Shown one piece after another: positions 6,377 to 13,370 of a DNA stretch of 13,370 nt. The stretch's first letter is position 1. The number at the start of each line of letters is the position of its first letter. Position numbers and translations under genes: made by a program. Source of the stretch: Cephalothrix simula (lineage: Eukaryota > Nemertea > Palaeonemertea > Archinemertea > Cephalotrichidae); contig JAXIUW010130003.1 in assembly GCA_035591015.1 (NCBI GenBank), positions 1-13,370 on the forward strand. Reading direction: 5' to 3'. The notes beneath the pieces are model-generated. The model searched no databases and was not told the DNA's origin. It worked only from the letters and a program-made list of their open reading frames with translations.

Positions 6377-8512
6377 ATGCTATTGACATCACTATTTTGA
6401 TGACGAAATAAAAATTTCTGTTTATAAAATGCCTAGTGGTCTAAAAAATTAACAAGACAATTGTAAACGTAATCGAGACAATATTTTCTATTCCTTTTGT
6501 TTTTTGTTTTTTTTTTTTAATTTTCATTATCGTCATAATAGCCTACACGTGAATCACATGTTTTCGTGACTTTCCGCCCGCCTAGCATGGAGAAAAAAAT
6601 AACAAAAAGTTTTAATGCAATGAAGGTGTAGAAAAATTAACACCCACTAGCAATTTTTTATTACAATGCTTATAAGATTTCTAATGAAATAAATTACTCA
6701 TTTTAAAAAGGATGATTCTTTCTTTGATGTCCTTTTAACAAAATAAAACGCAAATTAAAGGTAGTCAATAATTTAATTAAACGCAATTAAATTACGTCAT
6801 TGAAACATTTGAAATGATAATCTAGAGTCCTTTCATAGCCTAAACATAAGTTTCATGTAAAAATTTTATATAAGTACGTGTCGCGTAAGCCAAACAATCA
6901 TTTTTCTGCATACTGTAATCAGTTGTTTCTTATGTTATGTTTGATTTACTTAAAAAAACGCACACACTTATCCGGTATTTTTACTTGTATAAGCCCATAT
7001 ATTATTTAGTGTCTTTTATACAAGTAATTGTGAACTTTCCGTACGTTGCCGGCAGCTGTTTTTCGTAATTAAATAAATTTTATATAATATACGAACCCGG
7101 CCACTTTATGTATATCGCAAATTTTAGTACATGTATTACAAAAATCTGGGTTTTGGCAAGAGATGTGTTTTGAATATTTTAAAAATAATTTTAATAATTA
7201 ATTTCAGTAATCCGTGTGCGGTAAATTCAATGGTATTTATTCCCAGATAAATAATATTTTTCATATGTTTGTCTTTATAGATCTTTATACATGTGTAACA
7301 GAATGTTTCAGATAGGTCGATTTTGATATTCATCTGATTGGTTTAGAGCACGAGACATGTATAACTAAACTTTTAACGGCTCCGATCCTTTTTCTCATGC
7401 TATGACGTACTTTTGTAATGTTTTGTAATTCATCTTTTGACATACAGTGAACGGTTTATAAGTATGAAAAGATGTAAAATGCCAATTCATGTTTCCGAAT
7501 GTTTAATGGAGGTCATAGATCTCGATTTGGGGTCTTTTTACACCCCTATGTTTATAGGGTTAAATAATGCAATGTTGGTATACGCTTGTAGTTGTTTTTT
7601 ATAAATCTCGATGGATAGTAGAACGATGTTTAATTGGATGTAATTTAACAAGATAGTCTGCTATTAATTGATATTTGTTATATCCGTTTGCTATACTTTT
7701 TCTTGAACCAGAAGTTATTGTTCAAGTTTATCTAAATTTTAAGTTTTAATTTCTCTAAATATTAATTGAATATACGAATTAATTATAGCTTATTTTGTAT
7801 TTAGATTAGAAATTAGAACCAAATATTTATACATTTTATTTTTGAAATGTTGAATTTGAGTTAAGATTAGATAGTAAGAGAGCATTTCTTATTAACAAAT
7901 AGTAAAATATTGCTTTAAATAAGTTCTTTTAAATTTGTATATTTTAACTTTTAAATTTTGTTTAGCTCATGACGTATTTTGAGAAGAATGTTATTGACAA
8001 AATTGTTTTACAAAGTGACAAAATGGTCTTAACAAATTGATTTTTATTTTTAAACGTTTTTAGATTATTTTAGACACCATTTTTTTCTTGACTTATTTTT
8101 TTAATCGATCCATTTGTTTTAAGTTAAAATTAACTGATTAATGATAACATGACGTTTGTACAATATTAATTTTTTATGATGCTCCCTAAATATTTCTACT
8201 GGTAAAATAATTTTCTGTGATTGCGTTGAGAACTATTGACTAAATCATTTTTAATTTGTTTTAATTGTTATTGTTCAGTAGATCTATTTTTAGCAGACTG
8301 GGAACGTGTTATTCATGTATGTTTTGATGGAAAATGATTGTTGTCCGCTTTTTATGCTTTATCTTTCTCTCTGGCAGGTCCAGTAAGGTAATTTGCTATT
8401 GTAAGGGTAGAAAGACTAGAGATTCATTTAAATATAAATCAGTGTGCCATTAATTAGAATTTATTATTAAAATTTGCTCAGATAAATAGTCTTTATTGAA
8501 TATAATGATAAG
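6377..8512. other. long AT-rich intergenic stretch, no gene seen
   Basis: Over 2 kb of AT-rich DNA without a convincing reading frame or RNA gene. Minor items are a T-rich run at about 6497-6520, a CACGTG E-box at 6546-6551, and a hairpin with 12-bp arms at 6981-7027. Nothing points to a gene. Confidence 0.5.
6981..7027. repeat. small perfect inverted repeat
   Basis: TTACTTGTATAA (6981-6992) and TTATACAAGTAA (7016-7027) are perfect inverted copies around a 23-nt loop. The 12-bp AT-rich stem is short for an animal microRNA precursor and has no recognised mature sequence. Confidence 0.5.
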
Positions 8513-8625
8513 CAGGGGTAGGTCATGGAAAAAAATCTATATCTTAAGTAGGAAACCCGCTAAGGAAACTCCTAAAATCTCTGAGAATCCTTTTTGAAAA
8601 CCCAAAGTGACATCCTCCAGTAAAA

Positions 8626-8744
8626 AGGCATGACTCGAGTATACTTCTCGACCATGCATGTCTAATTACGTGTTTTTAGCTAATCATAAAAATTATATAT
8701 GCATGGTTCGAGTATCAAGTATATAATATACTCGACCAATGCCT
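8626..8744. repeat. nested inverted repeat
   Basis: AGGCAT, four variable bases, then CGAGTATA at 8626-8643 is inverted at 8727-8744. A second inner pair (CGACCATGCAT near 8649 and ATGCATGGTTCG near 8700) makes the segment largely palindromic. It lies inside the 8513-8972 element, directly before the tandem array. Confidence 0.6.
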
Positions 8745-8748
8745 ACCT

Positions 8749-8888
8749 AAAAATTGATTAATTTTCATAAAAATTGATTTTCATAAAAATTGACTAATTT
8801 TCATAAAAATTGACTAATTTTCATAAAAATTGACTAATTTTCATAAAAATTGACTAATTATAAAAATTGACTAATTTTCATAAAAATT
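8749..8888 (+). repeat. 20-bp tandem repeat array
   Basis: The unit AAAAATTGACTAATTTTCAT repeats head to tail about seven times. Four consecutive copies are near-identical, one copy is 16 bp, and one copy ends in TAATTAT. Degenerate copies continue to about 8945. It is a minisatellite in the body of the surrounding element. There are no unique spacers, so it is not a CRISPR array. Confidence 0.9.
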
Positions 8889-8972
8889 TTCCTATACTTT
8901 AATTGACTAATTATTTTCTAAAAATTGATCAATTTATCTAAAAATTTGCCGATTTTTCCCATGACCCCCTGT

Positions 8973-10624
8973 TATAATTTTAGACATATATATTTTTACA
9001 ATGAACAAAGGCCCCACTGGCACTATATTTAAATTCTATAGCTCGAAAAACTTTTAATTTCAACAAAACATCAATCTTTTCAAAAGGTACAATCATAGAC
9101 GAGTATATAGTTAGTCTGCCATTTAATGGGCAAACTTAACTAAATGAATTAGTCCTTTTATCTTACATTAATCACCAGCGGTTTGCTGCTAGTTTCCGGT
9201 GAAACGACGGGCACTCAGTCAATGTTATCTTGCCAACAGTGCTTTTAGTTTTAAATGTTGTCGTATATTTTCAAAATCATGTGATTTCTGTTTTAAAGCA
9301 CATTTCAATTTTTTGGATGCCGTTTAAATTAAAACACGTTTAAAGATAAATTTTGGTACAATTTATATACACATTTTTATACTTTTATAGCTTATAAATC
9401 AAAACTTTCTAATTCTAGGTAGAAATAGATTTCGTATTTAAAATAAAATGAATATTCTCTTCTTAAATCAATCATTTTTAAATATTTGATATTAGAATTT
9501 AAATAACAACCTACTATTAAATGGGCATTCATTTATAGAACATGATTCGGCTTGATTTTTGCGCCGAATTTATTTCAATATGATCTAATAATAAATAAAA
9601 TTATTACATGTATTTATTTTATTGGTAAAACATTTCAAACTTTAAAACCCTTACTTCTTGATCTTTTCTTTACTTTCGTTTATAGCTTAATTTTAATACT
9701 TTTAATTTTCTTAGTTGTTTTTTTAATATACATAAAAAACGCTGAAAAAATACTGTTCATAAAATCTACCCGGTGTTTCTCTAGATTTTTAACGGATAAA
9801 AACTGAGTGCCCAGACCTTGCCTCTTTAGGTTAAATGCCCCCGGTGTTAATGAGCGTTTAGTATTAGGTTGCCATTTAAGATAAGTTGCAAAAACCGGTT
9901 TAGAGTAGAAGACTTTTTACTGAGACCCTCATGGGTGAATTTTTAGAATCTCCTTTTGGAGGGTGACGTTTTAGTCTTAAATCTAGTAATAGATAATTTT
10001 GTGAAGGCATTTATGTCTATAAGTCTACTACATGTACTAAATTTTTCGAATTTTACTATATGTGAATTAGACGAATGTTGTTCTTAAAAGTTTGTCAAAT
10101 ATTTTGTATTTTTGTCTTTTATACTGACAATTTGAATAATATTATTTCAAAATGTTTGTCAATTGTTTTATTAGGCGCTAATGTTTGATAGAAGTATGTC
10201 ATTTTTATAATAGGTTACTCTTATTCATGTAAAAATGTGGGCAAAAAATAATTTTAAAAAATCAACAAAATCTATAAATGGTTTAAAACATGCAGTATTG
10301 TAAACCATCTGTACACACAACGTATCATTGTGCAGTGATTAATTGTAATAATAAGTATATCTATCATGTATATAACAAACAGGACTTAAGCAAGTCTTTA
10401 ACTAACCTTTTTGTTAGTAAATGAACGTTGTTTAAGCGCTGTATGTTTATTTTTCCAACCTATGTTTCCCCAATATCATGTACAAAAAAGCATTGAATTT
10501 GAAAGGATTTGTAGATAAAACTTGGATAGGATGAAATATTCTATAAGTAACGTAATTGAATAAAGTACGATTGCCTAAAAATCCTGTTGACTTTTTGCCT
10601 TTTTAAGCAACTTTTTTCTCTAAA
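8973..10624. other. AT-rich intergenic stretch with one possible inverted-repeat pair
   Basis: No gene was recognised. A hydrophobic frame at 9552-9806 reflects T-rich composition. GGGCACTCAGT (9209-9219) and ACTGAGTGCCC (9802-9812) form an 11-bp perfect inverted pair with weaker similarity outward, which may mark a degraded element. Confidence 0.45.
9209..9812. repeat. possible degraded inverted-repeat element
   Basis: The perfect 11-bp inverted arms GGGCACTCAGT and ACTGAGTGCCC lie 604 bp apart end to end. Weak inverted similarity continues outward through CATTAA-CACC words on each side. A 10-bp direct repeat TGCCATTTAA (9117-9126 and 9870-9879) brackets them loosely. Boundaries and nature are uncertain. 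Confidence 0.35.
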
Positions 10625-10656
10625 AATGTCATGTTTCCGTATTTTGCAAAATGAAA
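10625..10656 (+). repeat. 32-bp direct repeat, copy 1
   Basis: Starts AATGTCATGTTTCC and contains the palindrome ATTTTGCAAAAT. It matches the copy at 10748-10779 at 29 of 32 positions with a 123-bp period. The paired frames on the two strands owe their repeated residues to this repeat and are not called as genes. Confidence 0.75.
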
Positions 10657-10747
10657 ACTTGGGAGTTATAAGGTCTCCGGAAAAAGTAAGTAGAAAAAAT
10701 CTTAAAAATGAACAACAGTGAAACCTAAAATTTGCAAAATACAATTC

Positions 10748-10779
10748 AATGTCATGTTTCCACATTTTGCAAAAAGAAA
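10748..10779 (+). repeat. 32-bp direct repeat, copy 2
   Basis: Second copy of the 10625-10656 repeat, with three substitutions, one of which breaks the central palindrome. Two copies alone do not show whether this is a dimeric satellite unit or part of a dispersed element. Confidence 0.75.
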
Positions 10780-11087
10780 TTATGAGGCTCAAGATCAATT
10801 TTTTATATTGATGATGATGCCTTCATGTGACTACTGTAAATTAATAATACAAATGAGACTCTGCATGTTTATTTTAATTAGTTTTTATCCCATCATACCG
10901 TATTCTTGCCTTAGTAGATATTTATCACAAAAAAGCCGAATTTGGCGACTTTGGGATGACGTGTCCATAAATAATTTATACATACACGATCAATGATCAA
11001 TAAGGTGATTAAAAATTCACTACGAAACCCAAATATTTTGGAAGATAGGATGTTGTTTTATATTAAATAGGTACGTGTAAATCACCG
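10780..11087. other. intergenic stretch, no feature seen
   Basis: AT-rich sequence without a supported gene or repeat. Confidence 0.5.
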
Positions 11088-11095
11088 CTTAGTAG
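11088..11095 (+). repeat. 8-bp target site duplication, left
   Basis: CTTAGTAG, repeated exactly at 11315-11322, brackets the GC-rich element between. An 8-bp duplication is the hallmark length of hAT transposition. Confidence 0.7.
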
Positions 11096-11314
11096 AGGGT
11101 ATGGAAGGGGTCAAAACGGGATCAGGATATGATGAAAAATGTCCAGCCGGGATCGGGTGCCGTTGAAAATGGGCCTTATCCGATCGGGGTGGGTTGCCAG
11201 GATCTCCGGAAATCTAGCGGGATCGGGATAACCCATTTTTAGCCTTGCCGGGATCGGAATATCTCAGTTTTAGCCTTGGCGGGATCGGGATCGACACCCA
11301 ACCTTCTAGACCCT
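11096..11314. mobile_element. 219-bp probable hAT-type MITE built from 31-bp units
   Basis: The terminal inverted repeats AGGGTATGGAAGG (left) and AGGGTCTAGAAGG (right end reversed) match at 11 of 13 bases. Identical CTTAGTAG octamers flank both ends. The body is markedly GC-rich against its surroundings and consists of degenerate units starting CGGGATC(A/G)GG at 11117, 11148, 11180 (as CCGATCGGGG), 11218, 11249 and 11280, mostly 31-32 bp apart. The left units carry GAAAATGGGCC and the right ones CCCATTTTTAGCC, so the halves are partly inverted to one another. There is no coding sequence; it would need a transposase supplied from elsewhere. Superfamily is assigned from target-duplication length, since the terminal bases are not the usual hAT CA. 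Confidence 0.75.
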
Positions 11315-11322
11315 CTTAGTAG
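11315..11322 (+). repeat. 8-bp target site duplication, right
   Basis: CTTAGTAG, exact copy of 11088-11095. The match extends one base further (A) on each side. Confidence 0.7.
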
Positions 11323-12018
11323 ACCCAAGGTCTTCACAGGAATAGGCCCCATCATTTTGTAATGGTGAATCGCCAAAAAACTACCCCGGGACCTAAAAAA
11401 TAGATAAGAGGTACAGTATTACTATAGTAAGCAACTTTACATATCGACATGTTTCTTTTTATCTATTTTTTATACTAATTCTAACCCTGGTTTATCATTT
11501 CTACGTCTATTTGCAAAAGTTAAATTTTCGATTAAATCGAGGAATTGGATCGACTTTTTTTTAAAATGAAATTCCATAGGTGCAGATGGGTAAAAGCGGT
11601 TCTTCGGAATGATATTCCACCATCAATATTTTGGAAAGATTTTCTCATTAACGGTACTGAAAGATTTATCTCAACAAATTATTTTTTTCAAAAAATGCAA
11701 ATAGACTTACTCAATTCTCACCCGTCGATTTTATGTAAACCTCTATGAAAAATACGACACTTTAAAACCTCTTGTTGGTAGTCAACAAGTAAAAAAGCCT
11801 AAGTAAAATAAACTGAAGCAGAGTAGTTCCTACATTTCAATAAATTATTAACGAGTGTCTTAAGAGCTGAAAAGTTAAAATCTTTTAATCTGTTAATATT
11901 TCAGCAATTCGATTGCTCACGAGAATTCTAGAAATGGGATGTAACAAAGGTTTATCTAAAACATTCGAACTAGAACTACTTTAGCTACGTTTGTCATTTT
12001 CAAATGGGGTGATTATTT
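11323..12018. other. intergenic stretch, no feature seen
   Basis: AT-rich sequence with no supported gene. A frame at 11545-11748 has no recognisable domain and is judged incidental. Confidence 0.5.
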
Positions 12019-12032
12019 TTTATTTTTTTATT
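12019..12032 (-). terminator. tandem poly(A) signals for ALKBH6-like gene
   Basis: TTTATT at 12019-12024 and 12027-12032 read as two AATAAA signals on the minus strand, about 255 bp after the stop codon, implying a 3'UTR of roughly 270 bp. An earlier AATAAA overlaps the last codons (12292-12297) and is an alternative. Confidence 0.45.
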
Positions 12033-12285
12033 CATTCAGTAAAAAGACTTAGGTTCTTACAGCTAATGGTTGTCCTATGGAACATGTGATCCTAAGTCAC
12101 GAGATGATAGCATTTCTCTGGAGAGCAATAGAATGATACCAAAATTTTCAAAATGAGGTATGAATACTTGAAGTGAGATTTAGCTAAAACTTCCGAATGA
12201 TTTCGTAGCGTGCGGTTATTTGCATGATTTTAACTTCGAATAGTTAAATATACAGTCGTCGGTCACTTAAGTCAAGATTATTCAA

Positions 12286-12975
12286 TCACTTTTTATTAAA
12301 AAATAATTTGGCTTTTAAAACTTTTGGTACATGTCTAATGGTTAACGAAATACGTGTCGATCGCTTTAGAACATCTCCAATGGTGCTTTCAGTTGACTTC
12401 ACATTACTTATTTCCTCATCGATTATGTCTTCCTCAATTTCGCGGATACCATGTAAATGTTTTTCATACATATCATCTTGCACAACAACCAAACTTCTTG
12501 GTTCTAAAAGAAGAGATGTAAATTTCTTTTGTGATTCTGGGTTTTCCCCAACTTCATCTGTATTTTCCCCACTTTTTCGATGGTAATAAAAGTCTAACAG
12601 AGTATGGGAGCCTAAGCTAATGGTAGTCACCGTCGGATAATAGAGAGGACCGTCCTCATGGGGCATTATACCTTGACCAGGCAAATATTCATTAATAAGA
12701 ACATGGTTCGGCTTTTTATCATTAAACATGCCTAAACTGGCAACTTTGTCCATGTAATTCTGCAACCAGTTAGGGATATTTTCTGGAATCATTCCTTTTG
12801 GACTTGGTAAACCACCCCAATTTTGAAGTCGTCTATGAGATAACTGTTTCCATTTTGGAAGAGGAGCTGTATTCACTTGATTAATAAGATACTCTTCTTC
12901 CTGTTTTGTAATGAAATTTGGAATGTAAAATATATTTGGTTCCGTAGAAAGAACTCTATAATCTTGTAGATTCAT
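12286..12975 (-). CDS. ALKBH6: ALKBH6-like Fe(II)/2-oxoglutarate dioxygenase
   Basis: Encodes 229 residues, close to the length of vertebrate ALKBH6. The core reads NEYLPGQGIMPHEDGP. H106 and D108 with H175 (in HLHGI) form the expected iron-binding triad; N95, Y97 and the RISLTIR motif (R208, R214) are the expected 2-oxoglutarate contacts. The N-terminal WKQLSHRRLQNWGG block and SLTIRHVPKV end are typical of this AlkB subfamily rather than of ALKBH1-5 or 8. AlkB proteins oxidise alkylated nucleic acids; the precise substrate of ALKBH6 is unsettled. An acidic loop (179-191) precedes the last strands. The start has A at -3 and an in-frame stop lies upstream, so this Met is well supported. The CDS has no intron here. 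It is convergent with the zinc-finger gene. Confidence 0.93.
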   Translation of the reverse strand: MNLQDYRVLSTEPNIFYIPNFITKQEEEYLINQVNTAPLPKWKQLSHRRLQNWGGLPSPKGMIPENIPNWLQNYMDKVASLGMFNDKKPNHVLINEYLPGQGIMPHEDGPLYYPTVTTISLGSHTLLDFYYHRKSGENTDEVGENPESQKKFTSLLLEPRSLVVVQDDMYEKHLHGIREIEEDIIDEEISNVKSTESTIGDVLKRSTRISLTIRHVPKVLKAKLFFNKK

Positions 12976-13023
12976 TCTGTCATTTGCAAAGACTTCAGAA
13001 GTAGGCCTTTATTAGTTAAACAT
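12976..13023 (-). other. 5'UTR part of ALKBH6-like exon with a tiny uORF
   Basis: The 48 bases between the predicted acceptor and the start codon. They begin ATGTTTAACTAA, a three-codon upstream frame (Met-Phe-Asn-stop) in the same frame as the CDS, whose stop prevents N-terminal extension. Its role, if the acceptor is used, would be to reduce or reinitiate translation; this is inference. Confidence 0.5.
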
Positions 13024-13043
13024 CTGAAATTTAAAAAAGAGCT
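13024..13043 (-). other. 3' splice acceptor in ALKBH6-like 5'UTR
   Basis: Minus-strand AGCTCTTTTTTAAATTTCAG is a pyrimidine-rich tract ending in CAG, 48 bp before the start codon. It implies an intron in the 5'UTR with the first exon right of the window. Confidence 0.6.
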
Positions 13044-13370
13044 TGTTACAACTTATAATGTACGAGGCAATGCGACTTTTTCATTTTGACCGATATTGTA
13101 GGCTACAATAGCCAATGTTATAGAAAACCCTCCATTATTGCATCATTGTGATGATGTTAAGATTACTAGTATGTAAAATCCAGTCGCAGGGACTTTTTAC
13201 AAGAATAGAAGTGCCTCAGTGAAAGGTTTGTTGCCAGTACGTAAGCTAAGCATGTCCACTCTGGATGGAGGGAATAAATTGACTAACCCAGGATAGCAAA
13301 AATTCATATTCAGCATTGGTATGAGTGAAAAGCATTAAGGATCGCCATTAACTTTTGTACGCAAAGAACT
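13044..13370. other. probable 5'UTR intron of ALKBH6-like gene
   Basis: No coding frame or RNA gene was recognised. A small inverted word ATTGTAG-G-CTACAAT lies near 13095-13109. The first exon was not found. Confidence 0.4.

Larger units (their letters stand above)
8513..8972. mobile_element. 460-bp MITE with internal tandem repeats
   Basis: Inverted ends: CAGGGGTAGGTCATGG at 8513-8528, and the reverse complement of the right end (to 8972) reads CAGGGGGTCATGGG. Both are followed by an AAAAATC tract. Inside lie a nested inverted repeat (8626-8744) and a 20-bp tandem array (8749-8888). No transposase is encoded. TA dinucleotides lie close outside both ends (8509-8510 and 8974-8975), but no firm target duplication is visible. 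Short elements with inverted ends and a central tandem array are known from bivalves; membership of such a family is inference. Confidence 0.6.

Noticed and set aside
6546-6551. CACGTG E-box
   Set aside because: A single 6-bp word in more than 2 kb of empty sequence carries no weight on its own.
6981-7027. microRNA precursor
   Set aside because: The stem is only 12 bp with no pairing in the loop region and no recognised mature sequence.
7529-7559. Two overlapping, mutually exclusive small hairpins (GGGGT/ACCCC and CCCTAT/ATAGGG), switch-like
   Set aside because: Stems of 5-6 bp are expected by chance at this scale, and no transcript or gene lies nearby.
8700-8720. tRNA-type B-box word (GGTTCGAGTAT) suggesting a SINE
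   Set aside because: No matching A box at the expected distance, no tRNA-like fold, and the word is part of a palindrome.
8749-8888. CRISPR-like regular repeat spacing
   Set aside because: Units are contiguous with no unique spacers, in eukaryotic-type DNA; it is a minisatellite.
9552-9806. 84-residue hydrophobic frame resembling a membrane protein
   Set aside because: Its Leu/Ile/Phe content follows from T-rich DNA; there is no start context, domain or codon bias supporting a gene.
10541-10996. Overlapping frames on both strands with a repeated FCK-KHDI-like peptide
   Set aside because: The peptide repeat simply mirrors the 32-bp DNA direct repeat; no other coding evidence.
11545-11748. 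67-residue plus-strand frame
   Set aside because: No domain, low-complexity AT-rich composition and no splice or start support.

Overview
The window looks like AT-rich nuclear DNA of an invertebrate animal, most likely a mollusc or another lophotrochozoan. That placement is an inference from three things: eukaryotic splice acceptors and poly(A) signals, two clearly animal-type genes, and a dense load of short palindromic non-autonomous transposons. No bacterial signals (operons, Shine-Dalgarno sites) are seen. Species cannot be fixed from sequence alone.

Two protein genes are supported, and they are convergent. On the left, a plus-strand terminal exon (about 1547 to 4055) encodes a complete 637-residue C2H2 zinc-finger transcription factor (1634-3547). 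It has one isolated finger, then three tightly linked EGR/Zif268-like fingers, a PLDLS motif typical of CtBP corepressor ligands, and a long Ser-Pro-rich region. Its 3'UTR has five AUUUA pentamers and a poly(A) signal at 4030-4035. Its 5'UTR is spliced, and the upstream exon lies outside the window. On the right, a minus-strand gene (CDS 12286-12975) encodes an ALKBH6-type Fe(II)/2-oxoglutarate dioxygenase with all catalytic residues in one uninterrupted exon. A 5'UTR splice acceptor lies at about 13024.

The roughly 8 kb between the genes, and the 1.5 kb left of the zinc-finger exon, hold no convincing coding sequence. They hold a series of foldback/MITE-like elements: 710-1197 (488 bp, TA-flanked, 49/50 identical ends), 1312-1497 (hAT-like, weak), 4657-4820 (164 bp), 5847-6376 (530-bp foldback with a 20-bp patch copied from upstream), 8513-8972 (460 bp with a nested inverted repeat and a 20-bp tandem array) and 11096-11314 (219 bp, 8-bp target duplication, built from 31-bp GGGATCGGG units). 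The first 150 bp are G/C-rich with a G-quadruplex-type motif and look like part of another such element.

The most interesting threads are the probable hAT-type MITE made of a 31-bp repeat, the asymmetric insertion in the 5847 foldback, and the presence of sites matching the predicted EGR-like target of the encoded zinc-finger protein in the repeats just upstream of its own exon. I see no strong evidence for a wholly new biological system.
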